A DNA stretch of 63,490 bases from positions 1-63,490 of the forward strand of contig JAJUGG010000001.1 of the NCBI GenBank assembly GCA_029268285.1. Reading direction: 5' to 3'. Shown piece by piece: positions 48,664 to 57,392 of this stretch. The notes beneath the pieces were generated by a model, which saw only the letters and a list, made by a program, of their open reading frames with translations, made no database searches and was not told where the DNA came from. Every line of letters begins with the position of its first letter. Position 1 is the stretch's first letter. Both the position numbers and the translations under genes were made by a program. The DNA comes from Ectothiorhodospiraceae bacterium. Its GTDB lineage: Bacteria; Pseudomonadota; Gammaproteobacteria; Nitrococcales; AK92.

Positions 48664-50322
48664 TTACATGTTGGGGTAATTGGGGCCGCCGCCGCCCTCC
48701 GGCACCACCCAAACGATGTTCTGGGTCGGATCCTTGATGTCGCAGGTCTTGCAGTGCACGCAGTTCTGCGCATTGATCTGCAGGCGCGGGTTGCTGCCGT
48801 CGTCGTCGCGGACGATTTCGTACACACCGGCCGGGCAGTAACGCTGCTCGGGCGCGTCATACTTGGCGAGGTTGACCTCAACCGGCACCGACTCATCCTT
48901 CAGCGTCAGATGGCTCGGCTGGTTTTCCTCATGGTTGGTGTTCGACAGAAACACCGAAGACAAGCGGTCGAATGTCAACACGCCGTCCGGCTTCGGATAC
49001 TCGATCTTCGGGCACTCGCTGGCCGGCTTGATGCACTCGTGGTCTGCCTTGTCGCGGTGGATGGTCCACGGCGGCGACTGCATGCCGAGCTTGGGCAGCA
49101 GCCACTGCTCGATGCCCGTCATCAGCGTCGCCACGTTGCGGCCCTTCTTGAACCACTGCTTGAAGTTACGTGACTTGTCGAGTTCCTTGTACAGCCAGGA
49201 CTGCTCGAAGGCTTCAGGGTAAGCCGTGAGCTCGTCGTACTGCCGGCCCGCGACCACGGCGTCGAATGCTGCCTCGGCGGCCAGCATGCCGGTCTTGATG
49301 GCGGCGTGGCTGCCCTTGATGCGCGAGGCGTTCAGGAAACCGGCATCGTCGCCGACCAACGCGCCGCCCGGAAACACGGTCTTCGGCAGCGACAGAATCC
49401 CGCCTGCAACAATGGCGCGTGCGCCGTAGGAAATGCGCCGCCCACCTTCGAGGAACTTGCGAATCTCCGGGTGCGTCTTGTAACGCTGGAACTCGTTGAA
49501 CGGCGACAGCCACGGGTTCTCGTAATCGAGACCGACCACGAAACCGATGGCTACCTGGTTGTTCTCGAGGTGATACAGGAAGGAGCCGCCGTAGGTGCCC
49601 GCATCCAGCGGCCAGCCGGCGGTATGAACCACTAGGCCCGGCTTGTGCTTGGACGGGTCGATTTCCCACAGCTCCTTGAGGCCGATGCCGTAGGTCTGCG
49701 GGTCGCGGCCCTCGTCGAGCTTGTACTTGGCAATCAGCTGCTTGCCCAGGTGACCGCGCGCGCCTTCACTGAAGATGGTGTATTTCGCGTGCAGCTCGAT
49801 GCCGGGCTGGTACTGGTCGGTGGGTTGGCCATCCTTTCCGATGCCCATATCACCGGTGGCGACGCCGCGGACGGAGCCGTCTTCGTTGTACAGGACTTCA
49901 GCGGCAGCGAAGCCGGGGTAAATCTCGACGCCCAGGGCTTCGGCCTGCTCACCGAGCCAGCGCACCACGTTGCCGAGGCTGACGATGTAGCCGCCTTCGT
50001 TGTGGAAGCAGTCGGGGAGCAACCAGTTCGGGGTTGAGCGCGCACCGGTCTCGCTCAGGAACAGGAAGCGGTCCTCGGTAACCGGCGTGTTGAGCGGCGC
50101 ACCCTTCTCCTTCCAGTCCGGAATGAGCTCGGTAAGCGCCTTCGGGTCCATGACCGCGCCGGAAAGGATGTGAGCACCGAGCTCGGAGCCTTTTTCGAGC
50201 ACGCAGACGGAAATCTCGTGCTCCTTCTCCTGAGCAAGCTGCTTCAGGCGAATGGCGGTGCTCAGGCCGGCGGGGCCTCCGCCGACGATCACGACATCAT
50301 ACTCCATGGATTCGCGTTCCAT
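48664..50322 (-). CDS. etfD: Electron-transfer flavoprotein-ubiquinone oxidoreductase
   Basis: 552 residues from ATG 50322, with AAGGAGG upstream; the frame continues to 50364 without support. Takes electrons from ETF, loaded by acyl-CoA dehydrogenases, to ubiquinone. FAD-binding [17 protein letters not shown] at the start; the membrane-associated helix and quinone site lie mid-protein; the C-terminal ferredoxin-like cluster is [17 protein letters not shown] plus an upstream cysteine (YCPAG). ETF subunits themselves are not in the window. Confidence 0.94.
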   Translation of the reverse strand: MERESMEYDVVIVGGGPAGLSTAIRLKQLAQEKEHEISVCVLEKGSELGAHILSGAVMDPKALTELIPDWKEKGAPLNTPVTEDRFLFLSETGARSTPNWLLPDCFHNEGGYIVSLGNVVRWLGEQAEALGVEIYPGFAAAEVLYNEDGSVRGVATGDMGIGKDGQPTDQYQPGIELHAKYTIFSEGARGHLGKQLIAKYKLDEGRDPQTYGIGLKELWEIDPSKHKPGLVVHTAGWPLDAGTYGGSFLYHLENNQVAIGFVVGLDYENPWLSPFNEFQRYKTHPEIRKFLEGGRRISYGARAIVAGGILSLPKTVFPGGALVGDDAGFLNASRIKGSHAAIKTGMLAAEAAFDAVVAGRQYDELTAYPEAFEQSWLYKELDKSRNFKQWFKKGRNVATLMTGIEQWLLPKLGMQSPPWTIHRDKADHECIKPASECPKIEYPKPDGVLTFDRLSSVFLSNTNHEENQPSHLTLKDESVPVEVNLAKYDAPEQRYCPAGVYEIVRDDDGSNPRLQINAQNCVHCKTCDIKDPTQNIVWVVPEGGGGPNYPNM

Positions 50323-50485
50323 GGCTACCTCCTTCATCTTCGGCATTTGGCACACGGACGCCACTGCCGCGGGTGCGAGCCCCGCGCGTGGTTTGGACGC
50401 GGCCGGCTAAATCGCGCCATTTTACATGTTTAAGGCGCCGCTGTGGAATCGGCTGATGTGGTTCTTTTGAAGCAATTCGCGCGAA

Positions 50486-51595
50486 TCAGTTTTTCAGGCC
50501 GAATTCCGCAAGAATTTCAGCGCTGTGCTCGCCCGGTTCCGGTGCCGCTCGCTCGACCTCGAACCGGTAGCCACTGAGCTTGATCGGGCAGGCGAATTGC
50601 GGCAAGCCATCCACTTGGCAAACCATGCCGCGGCTGACGACGTGCTCATCGGCCAGCGCTTCTTCCAACGTCAACACGGGCGATACGCAAGCGTCCGTGT
50701 CGCCTAACAGCGCCATCCACTCATCCCGCGTACGGGTGCGCAGCAGATCGGCCAAGTCTGCGCGCGTGGCCTCCGACCCAGCGCCTGTGAGTGGACGGCT
50801 CTTCCAGCCCGGTTGACCGATGGCGTCGCAGAACATCCCCCAGAACTTCGCCTCCAGAGCACCGACCGCGAGATAATGCCCGTCCCGACACGCGTACACG
50901 CTGTAATTTGGCAAGCCGCCGGATAGCACGTCCGTGCCGCGCGGCCGGGTCGCGCCGCTCTGGGCCAGGCTGGCAAGGGCAACCCACTGCAGTGCCAGCG
51001 TACCGTCCAGCATGGCGGCGTCGACTAAAGCCCCCTCCCCTGTTTCCCGCGCCCGCAGTACGGCCGCCAGAATCCCGAGCGCAGCCGTGAGCGCGCCGCC
51101 GGCAATATCCGCCACCTGGAAATTAGAGAGATCCGGCGCCCCGCCGGCGGGACCGCTCTGCTCGAGTTGCCCGCTCAGCGCGCGGTAATTGACGTCGTGG
51201 CCGGCGCGATTACGGTAAGGACCGCTTTGGCCATAACCAGTCAAGGCGCAGTAAACCAAGGCCGGGTTACGCTCACGCAGAATTTCATAGCCGACACCAA
51301 GGCGATCCATCACGCCCGGACGAAAGCTTTCCACCACCACGTCGGCACGCTCGACCAGACGCAAAAAGGTCTCACGCCCATCGGTTTGACGGAGATCCAG
51401 GCACATGCCGCGCTTGTTCCGATTGATGGCCTTGAAGAGTGCCGGCTGTAGGCTGCGGGCGTAATCCCCCTGGGCCTCGTCTTCGATCTTGATCACGTCG
51501 GCGCCCAAGTCCGCAAGGTAGAGTGTGCAGGCCGGCCCCGGGAGCAAGCGGCTGAGATCCAGCACACGCAGCCCGGCAAGCGGTTTCGCGTTCAT
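50486..51595 (-). CDS. CaiB/BaiF CoA-transferase family protein, alpha-methylacyl-CoA racemase-like
   Basis: 369 residues from ATG 51595. A GTG at 51610 has GGAGG at ideal spacing and is a serious alternative start. Class III CoA-transferase fold: LAGLRVLDLSRLLPGPACTL, ADLGADVIKIED, KRGMCLDLR, VVESFRPGVMDRLG and GHDVNYRALSG. The GHDxNY block and the length suit the racemase branch (AMACR/Mcr), which inverts 2-methylacyl-CoA before beta-oxidation. Transferase activity cannot be excluded. Divergent from an AraC regulator that may control it. Confidence 0.78.
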   Translation of the reverse strand: MNAKPLAGLRVLDLSRLLPGPACTLYLADLGADVIKIEDEAQGDYARSLQPALFKAINRNKRGMCLDLRQTDGRETFLRLVERADVVVESFRPGVMDRLGVGYEILRERNPALVYCALTGYGQSGPYRNRAGHDVNYRALSGQLEQSGPAGGAPDLSNFQVADIAGGALTAALGILAAVLRARETGEGALVDAAMLDGTLALQWVALASLAQSGATRPRGTDVLSGGLPNYSVYACRDGHYLAVGALEAKFWGMFCDAIGQPGWKSRPLTGAGSEATRADLADLLRTRTRDEWMALLGDTDACVSPVLTLEEALADEHVVSRGMVCQVDGLPQFACPIKLSGYRFEVERAAPEPGEHSAEILAEFGLKN

Positions 51596-51710
51596 GGCAG
51601 CTTGAGGCACCCCATATCCTCCCGAGTCCGAACTTCCAGCCACTGTACCCGCCCCGGCGTAGGCATGCTACGCTCGGAGTACGTACGGCGTTGCATGATT
51701 ACGGAAGACC

Positions 51711-52733
51711 ATGACTGAGCAGGCGATTTCCTCGATCGTATTGCCGAGCTGGATAAAAGCAGCCGCCCGCTGCGGTATCGATATCAAGCCGATTTTTCAG
51801 CGCCATGGTATTGAAGTCGACCTTAGCCGCCTGGACACCCGCACGCTCGCTCCGGCAGCGCTTAGCCGCGTCTTGCAAGAATGCTGCGAACGCCCTGGCG
51901 GCGAGCACTTCCCGTTCTTGGTAGGCGAAGCCTTTGCCTTCGAGTACCTGCCGGAGCTCGAGATCTACCTCAGCACCAGCGCTTCACTGCGCGACGCAGC
52001 GCGGGTTTTCGAGTGGCTGCCGGCCTTGGTCAATCCGGTACTCGACGCGCGCCTCGAGGAAGACGCCCACCACGCCAGGCTCGTGCTTTATCTGCCTGAG
52101 GATACGCCCGTCGCCGTCAGGCCACGCTATGTAGAGGCCTTTTTTGCCTCCATTCTGAAGTTCGCCCGAGGGCTAACCAACCGGCCCGACATACTCGCTT
52201 TGTGCGTACAAAGTCCGCCCGCCGCCTACGCCGATCTGTATCAACGCTATTTCGGACTCCCCGTTCAGTTCGCCCAGCCTAGAAACGAAGCCGTTTTTCT
52301 GCGCGCCGCACTGGATCGCCCCCTGGAAGGCGCCCTTCCCGATCTGCATCGGCAGGCAGCCGAATCCATTGAGCATCGCGTGGCCGCGCTACGTACGCCC
52401 GGTGCCGTCACGGCTCGCCTGCAAGCTATCCTGCAGCGTAGCCCGGCACTCCTGCGTGGCGGCATCGAAGCCGCTGCCGCAGCCGTGGATCTGAGCCCGC
52501 GTACGCTGCAGCGGTACTTGTCAGCCGAGGGTACCTGCTTTGCCGAAGTCATGGACGGCGTGCGCTACCAATGGGCGCGCACGCGTCTCGAGCGCGGCGA
52601 AGATTTAGAGGCGCTCGCAGAAAACCTCGGTTTCTCCGACCGCCGCAGCTTTACCCGCGCCTTCAAGCGCTGGAGCGGCCAGACCCCGAGCGCCTGGCGC
52701 CGCGCCGCCCGTCCTGCAGCCATGGGCGAGTAA
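51711..52733 (+). CDS. AraC-family transcriptional regulator with an Arabinose_bd-like N domain
   Basis: 340 residues. N-terminal sensor region (about 15-215) of the PF12625 type (IKAAARCGIDIKPIFQRHGI, then YLSTSASLRDAARVFEWLPA). C-terminal DNA-binding domain with two helix-turn-helix motifs (about 250-332): IEAAAAAVDLSPRTLQRYLS, and ALAENLGFSDRRSFTRAFKR followed by WSGQTPSAWRR. Members often control catabolic genes next door. It faces away from the CaiB/BaiF gene across 115 bp and stands upstream of the PF10118 gene. Confidence 0.85.
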   Translation: MTEQAISSIVLPSWIKAAARCGIDIKPIFQRHGIEVDLSRLDTRTLAPAALSRVLQECCERPGGEHFPFLVGEAFAFEYLPELEIYLSTSASLRDAARVFEWLPALVNPVLDARLEEDAHHARLVLYLPEDTPVAVRPRYVEAFFASILKFARGLTNRPDILALCVQSPPAAYADLYQRYFGLPVQFAQPRNEAVFLRAALDRPLEGALPDLHRQAAESIEHRVAALRTPGAVTARLQAILQRSPALLRGGIEAAAAAVDLSPRTLQRYLSAEGTCFAEVMDGVRYQWARTRLERGEDLEALAENLGFSDRRSFTRAFKRWSGQTPSAWRRAARPAAMGE

Positions 52734-52789
52734 AGACACTCACCACCTAGACCGCAGCAGAAGGCGCAAGCTTCAAAAAGCATCTGTGG

Positions 52790-52902
52790 GAGCGACCTCG
52801 CCGACGAGGGTCTTACCTTTCTCCGCCTCTTCATGCCCCCATGGTTCATTTCCCGTCTTAGCGCTATAGGCGAAGTCCGACCGCTAGAGCGGCGCTATGG
52901 CG
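52790..52902. repeat. REP-like and short repeated sequences before the PF10118 gene
   Basis: GTGGGAGCGACCTCG runs into a small hairpin CCTCG-CCGA-CGAGG (52796-52809), a form seen in dispersed extragenic repeats of GC-rich gammaproteobacteria. Further on, GCGCTATAGGCG (52861-52872) is nearly repeated as GCGCTATGGCG (52892-52902) around CCGC-TAGA-GCGG. The 279-bp gap shows nothing else apart from the strong AGGAGGAG ribosome-binding site at its end. Confidence 0.4.
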
Positions 52903-53012
52903 CGTTTTGTTCCTTTTCGGCGCCTTGCGTCATAGGCAAACGCTGATGGAGCGCCTAGATTCTCTGTAAAGATCAATAAAAGCTGTAAAAGGCTGATATA
53001 GGAGGAGTAAAG

Positions 53013-53894
53013 ATGGCGTCACGGAAGGATGACGCGTTGAGGACCATCGTCCCGCGCAAGGATTTGGATTTTCGCCTGGACTCCGAGGACATTCCTCGCC
53101 ATTGGCTGGAAGGCGACCCGTTCAAGACTCGGTTCTTCGACGCGATGTCGCTGCTGTTCCCCTATGGCGAACGCTTCTTCATCCAATGCGTGCGCGACTT
53201 CCGCGACCAGGTTACCGATCCCAAACTCCTGGACGAAGTCCAAGACTTCATTTTCCAGGAAGCGCAGCACGGCCGCGCCCACACCCAGTTCAATGACCGC
53301 GTGGCACAGCAAGGCGTGGCCGTCGATAAGGTCATCGAGTTCCAGCAAAAGGTGCTTGCGTGGTATCGCAAGCGCCTACCGCGAAAATTCACCCTTGCCC
53401 AGACCGCGGGTGCGGAACACCTAACCGCTCTGATGGCGCATTTCATCCTGGAGAATCCCGAGATCATGGCGGGCGCCGATCCACGCATTCGGGCCATGTA
53501 CATGTGGCACGCCGTAGAAGAGATCGAGCACAAGGCTGTCGCCTACGACGTCATGAAGAAGGTCGCCAAAGCCGGCTATTTCACCCGTATAGCGGGAATG
53601 CTCAACCTGTCACTCGGCTTCCCCTTCCATGTGCTCATGATCATGCGCCACATGCTCAAGGTGGATGGCTATTCCAAGCGCGAACGCCGCCGCATCTGGC
53701 TCAAGGGACTGTGGTGGCTATACGGCCCGCGGGGCATTTTCACGCGGATGATGCCGCACTACCTCGCCTATTATCGCCCCGGCTACCACCCGTGGGACAA
53801 AGGCGAAACGGCGGCTTTTGCACGTTGGCGCGAGGAATATGAACGCCATGCGGGCGACCCAGTCGCGGCGAGCAATAGTTTCGTCGCCGCGTGA
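53013..53894 (+). CDS. PF10118 family predicted metal-dependent hydrolase (ferritin-like diiron protein)
   Basis: 293 residues. Metal-ligand-like helices are clear: FFIQCVRDFRD, FIFQEAQHGRAHTQFND, TAGAEHLTALMAHF and YMWHAVEEIEHKAVAYDV. The Glu and ExxH pattern is that of a four-helix di-metal site. PF10118 proteins are called metal-dependent hydrolases, but experimental support is thin; the fold equally suits an oxygenase. A hydrophobic stretch (about 196-215) may touch the membrane. A perfect AGGAGG site precedes the ATG. Neighbours suggest lipid or acyl-CoA metabolism. Confidence 0.82.
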   Translation: MASRKDDALRTIVPRKDLDFRLDSEDIPRHWLEGDPFKTRFFDAMSLLFPYGERFFIQCVRDFRDQVTDPKLLDEVQDFIFQEAQHGRAHTQFNDRVAQQGVAVDKVIEFQQKVLAWYRKRLPRKFTLAQTAGAEHLTALMAHFILENPEIMAGADPRIRAMYMWHAVEEIEHKAVAYDVMKKVAKAGYFTRIAGMLNLSLGFPFHVLMIMRHMLKVDGYSKRERRRIWLKGLWWLYGPRGIFTRMMPHYLAYYRPGYHPWDKGETAAFARWREEYERHAGDPVAASNSFVAA

Positions 53895-53969
53895 AATCCG
53901 CTTCTGGGCTAGACTAGAGAGACATCGATCCAGTCCTTTGAATGTTTAGCCTCGAAGTAACAAAACCCT

Positions 53970-54716
53970 ATGCGCAAAACCATACTAATAACCGGCGCTA
54001 GCTCCGGCCTCGGCGCCGGCTTAGCGCGTGTGTACGCCGCCGCCGGCCGACACTTGGCGCTTTGTGCCCGCCGCACCGAGCGCCTTGAGGCCTTGCGCCA
54101 CGAACTGCTGGCCCAACACCCGAACTGCCGCATCTCCATACGCAGCCTAGACGTCAACGATCACGAACAGGTCTTCGCCGTCTTCAATGCTTTCCGTGAA
54201 GAATTCGGCTCGCTCGACCGCGTCATCGTCAACGCCGGCGTGGCAACTGGCCGCCGCGTCGGCACCGGCCACTTTGCGGACAACTTGAAGACGGCGGAAA
54301 CGAACTTCATCGCGGCACTCGCGCAATGCGAAGCTGCGGTGGAGATCTTCCGCCAGCAAAACCACGGCCATTTGGTTGCCATCTCTTCGATGAGCGCAAT
54401 GCGCGGGCTGCCGCGGCACCTCACAGTGTATGCCGCCAGCAAGGCCGGGCTCGCCGCCCTCGCCGAGGGCATCAGGGCCGAACTTCTGAACACGCCTATC
54501 CGCGTCTCGACCCTGTTCCCCGGCTACATTCGCACGGAACTGAACGCCGATGCGCCAAAGATGCTGTTCGAGGTGGACGCGGAAACGGGTGTTCGCGCCC
54601 TGTTCAAGGCTATCGAAAAAGAACCGGACCAGGCTTGCGTACCGGCCTGGCCGTGGACGGCAATGGGCTTTTTCATGCGGCGTCTGCCGCTAAAAACGAT
54701 AGCCCGCATGTCCTGA
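53970..54716 (+). CDS. Short-chain dehydrogenase/reductase
   Basis: 248 residues. Rossmann NAD(P) motif TGASSGLGAG at 8-17, VNAGVATG, catalytic serine in ISSMSAMRG and the Y-x3-K pair in YAASKAG. ARR after the second strand suggests NADP(H). The substrate is unknown. Lies 75 bp after the PF10118 gene on the same strand and just ahead of a small conserved gene, perhaps one transcript. Confidence 0.87.
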   Translation: MRKTILITGASSGLGAGLARVYAAAGRHLALCARRTERLEALRHELLAQHPNCRISIRSLDVNDHEQVFAVFNAFREEFGSLDRVIVNAGVATGRRVGTGHFADNLKTAETNFIAALAQCEAAVEIFRQQNHGHLVAISSMSAMRGLPRHLTVYAASKAGLAALAEGIRAELLNTPIRVSTLFPGYIRTELNADAPKMLFEVDAETGVRALFKAIEKEPDQACVPAWPWTAMGFFMRRLPLKTIARMS

Positions 54717-54768
54717 GCGTATCAGCAACCACCAACTCGAGACCACACACCTACGGAGAGCGACAAGC

Positions 54769-55068
54769 ATGAGCAAGGCCATCGGCACCTGGAAGCTGAC
54801 CATGAACACGCCTTTCGGCGTGCAGACCCCGACGCTATCGATCAATGAATCGGGCGGCGCTTACAGCGGGGAACTCGACGGCGCAACTGGCGCATCGGAA
54901 TTGGAAGATCTTGAGCTCAATGGCGACGCGTTCAGCTTCACCACGAAGGTGAGCACGCCGATGGGCAAGTTCCGAATTTCCTTCCGCGGCCAGGCTGAAG
55001 GCGACACCATGAGCGGCACCTTCAAGAGCATGGCCGGCATAAGCGAATTCAGCGGCGAACGCGCCTAA
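54769..55068 (+). CDS. Small beta-rich conserved hypothetical protein
   Basis: 99 residues, no signal peptide. Alternating strands (IGTWKLTMNTPFGVQTPTLS, YSGELDGATG, FSFTTKVSTPMGKFRISFRG, MSGTFKSMAGISEFSGERA) suggest a small lipocalin-like or beta-sandwich fold that might bind a hydrophobic ligand. GGAGAG precedes the ATG. Similar small proteins are remembered near acyl-CoA genes in proteobacteria, but no function is known. Reading frame well supported. Confidence 0.7.
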   Translation: MSKAIGTWKLTMNTPFGVQTPTLSINESGGAYSGELDGATGASELEDLELNGDAFSFTTKVSTPMGKFRISFRGQAEGDTMSGTFKSMAGISEFSGERA

Positions 55069-55075
55069 AACAAGC

Positions 55076-55115
55076 GCGCCGCGTGACGCTGCTCCGGTTC
55101 AGCGGCACGCGGCGC
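55076..55115. terminator. Inverted repeat between convergent genes
   Basis: GCGCCGCGTG (55076-55085) pairs perfectly with CACGCGGCGC (55106-55115) over a 20-nt loop, located between the ends of the small beta-rich gene (plus) and the SDR (minus). No U tract is present. Confidence 0.4.
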
Positions 55116-55147
55116 AATAACGCTCTCTAGCACGAAGCAGCCGACGT

Positions 55148-55999
55148 TCAGCCGGCACTCATCGGATCGAAAGCCTGTTTTTCTTCCTGCGCCGCTTCGG
55201 CCCGCGCCTGGATCAGAGACTTGATCTTGCGGTGGGGGAAGACGTAGAAGCGGTTCTCTTCCACCGCCTGCAGCGTCATCTCGGCGATTTCCGCCGCCGA
55301 TAGGCGGCCGTGCTCGACCGCGTAGCGCAGCATTTCTTCGCGCTTGCGCCGCAAGGGGCTGTCAGGCGCAGTCTCGGCCAGTTCGGCCGGACGATTGCGC
55401 GCGGAATTGGCTATAGCGGTGGCGAAGAAGGCTGGCGATAAGCACGTGACGCCGATATTGGCATCAGCATCCTTGAGGTCCAGCACCAAGGTTTCGGATA
55501 TGGATACAACCGCGCTCTTGCTGGCGCTATAAATCGCACTGCCCGCACTGCTCATCCAGCCAGCAGCCGACGCCGTATTCACCACGTGCCCCTCGCCCTG
55601 CGCGATCATTATCGGCACGAAGGCCTTGATGCCCCAGGCAACGCCGAGCAGGTTAACGCCGAGCACCCACTGCCAGTCCGCAGCCGTGTATTCCCACACC
55701 GGCCCGCTAACGCCGACGCCGGCATTGTTGAACAGCAGATGCACACTGCCGAAACGGGACTTCGCGAACTCCGCCAACCCCTGCACTTCTTCCAGGCGCG
55801 AGACATCGACCCGACGCGTGATCGCCTGCACACCCGGTGCCGACGCTTCGACCTGCTGAACAGTCTCGGCCAGCCCCTGTTCATCCACGTCCGCCAGCAC
55901 CAGCGCCATGCCGCGACGCGCGCAGCACAACGCAAACTCGCGGCCAAGCCCGCTGCCGCCGCCGGTAATGACGGCAACTTTGTCTTTTAGCTGTTTCAC
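55148..55999 (-). CDS. Short-chain dehydrogenase/reductase
   Basis: 283 residues. NAD(P) loop TGGGSGLGREF at 12-22, DVDEQ after the second strand (favouring NAD), NNAGVGVSG, catalytic serine in NTASAAGWM and YSASKSA. A C-terminal extension of about 40 residues (RFYVFPHRKIKSLIQARAEA) is common in SDRs of lipid or steroid clusters. It is separated from the thiolase upstream by a terminator, so likely transcribed alone. Confidence 0.86.
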   Translation of the reverse strand: MKQLKDKVAVITGGGSGLGREFALCCARRGMALVLADVDEQGLAETVQQVEASAPGVQAITRRVDVSRLEEVQGLAEFAKSRFGSVHLLFNNAGVGVSGPVWEYTAADWQWVLGVNLLGVAWGIKAFVPIMIAQGEGHVVNTASAAGWMSSAGSAIYSASKSAVVSISETLVLDLKDADANIGVTCLSPAFFATAIANSARNRPAELAETAPDSPLRRKREEMLRYAVEHGRLSAAEIAEMTLQAVEENRFYVFPHRKIKSLIQARAEAAQEEKQAFDPMSAG

Positions 56000-56121
56000 G
56001 AAAACTCCTCCGGTACAACGTGAGAGGGAAAACCGCGGGGACGTTTTCTATTGACTGGACACGACGCGGGCCTGGCCCGCCGCCTTGGCGCCTGACGGCC
56101 TCTGCGGTTTTCGAGGTATTC

Positions 56122-56149
56122 AAAAAAGGCCCGCCGGGCGGCGGGCCTT
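56122..56149 (-). terminator. Intrinsic terminator of the fadB-fadA transcript
   Basis: AAGGCCCGCC (56126-56135) pairs with GGCGGGCCTT (56140-56149). On the minus strand the stem is followed by TTTTTTG. It stands 10 bp after the thiolase stop. Confidence 0.88.
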
Positions 56150-56158
56150 GGAAGGAGC

Positions 56159-57340
56159 TTAAACGATCTCGAAGAGACCTGCAGCACCCATGCCGGTGCC
56201 GACGCACATGGTGACCACGGCGTACTTGGCGCCGCGGCGCTTGCCTTCGATCAGCGCGTGGCCCGTCAGGCGCGCACCGGTCATGCCGTAGGGGTGGCCC
56301 ACAGCAATGGCACCGCCATTGACGTTGAGCTTCTCGTCCGGAATGCCGAGCTTGTCGCGGCAGTAGAGTACCTGCACCGCGAAGGCTTCGTTGAGCTCCC
56401 AGAGGTCGATGTCATCGACCGTGAGCCCCGCACGCTTGAGCAGCTTCGGCACGGCATACACCGGACCGATGCCCATCTCGTCAGGCTCGCAACCGGCAAC
56501 GGCAAAGCCGCGGTAAATGCCCATCGGCTCAAGGCCGCGACGCTGCGCTTCGGAAGCCGTCATCAGCACGCAGGCCGAGGCGCCGTCGGAGAACTGGCTA
56601 GCGTTACCCGCCGTGACCACGCCGCCCGGCATGGCGGGGTTGATCCTGGCGACGCCTTCCAGCGTGGTGTCGGGGCGAATGCCCTCGTCCTTGGAGACGG
56701 TAACTTCCTTGGTGCCCATGGCGCCGGTGGCCTTGTCGGCCACGCCCATGATCGTGGTCATCGGCACGATTTCGTCGTCGAACTTCCCTTCAGCCAGAGC
56801 TTGCGCCGCACGCTGCTGACTGCGCACGCCGTACTCGTCCTGGGCATCCTTGGAGATGCCGTAGCGCTTGGCCACGGTCTCCGCGGTCTGCAGCATGCTC
56901 CAGTAGACCTCGGGCTTGTTCTTTGCCAGCCACTCTTCCTGCAGGTAATTGGTGTTCACGTTCGCCTGCACGGTGGAGATGGACTCCACACCGCCGGCGA
57001 CCATGATCGGCGCCTTGTCGACCTGAATGTGCTGAGCTGCCATGGCGATGGCCTGCAGGCCGGAGGAGCAGAAGCGGTTGACGGTCACACCGCCGACGCT
57101 GACCGGCAGGCCGGCACGGATCGCGGCCATGCGAGCGACGTCATTACCCTGCGAACCTTCCGGCAGCGCACAGCCGAAGATCACGTCGTCGATCTCGCCG
57201 CCTTCGAGCTTGGCGCGTTCGACCGCGTGCTTGATCGCGTGCGCAGCCAGCGTGGCGCCGTGCGTCATGTTGAAGCTGCCGCGCCAGGACTTCGCCAGCG
57301 GCGTCCGCGCGGTGGAAACGATAACTACGTCTTCAGTCAT
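56159..57340 (-). CDS. fadA: Acetyl-CoA acyltransferase (thiolase)
   Basis: 393 residues. Cleaves 3-ketoacyl-CoA to acetyl-CoA and a shortened acyl-CoA. Nucleophile C91 in [10 protein letters not shown], histidine in [12 protein letters not shown], and second catalytic cysteine near 379 in [10 protein letters not shown]. Substrate-range residues cannot settle long- versus short-chain use, but the position 52 bp after the FadB-type gene implies beta-oxidation and not biosynthesis. Confidence 0.9.
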   Translation of the reverse strand: MTEDVVIVSTARTPLAKSWRGSFNMTHGATLAAHAIKHAVERAKLEGGEIDDVIFGCALPEGSQGNDVARMAAIRAGLPVSVGGVTVNRFCSSGLQAIAMAAQHIQVDKAPIMVAGGVESISTVQANVNTNYLQEEWLAKNKPEVYWSMLQTAETVAKRYGISKDAQDEYGVRSQQRAAQALAEGKFDDEIVPMTTIMGVADKATGAMGTKEVTVSKDEGIRPDTTLEGVARINPAMPGGVVTAGNASQFSDGASACVLMTASEAQRRGLEPMGIYRGFAVAGCEPDEMGIGPVYAVPKLLKRAGLTVDDIDLWELNEAFAVQVLYCRDKLGIPDEKLNVNGGAIAVGHPYGMTGARLTGHALIEGKRRGAKYAVVTMCVGTGMGAAGLFEIV

Positions 57341-57392
57341 GGATCTCTCCCGATGAAGGGAGGGCGAGCCCTCCCCTCCTTTAGCCCTTGAT

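Noticed and set aside
56258-57391. A 377-codon open frame opposite the thiolase
   Set aside because: Codon-usage shadow of a clear fadA gene.
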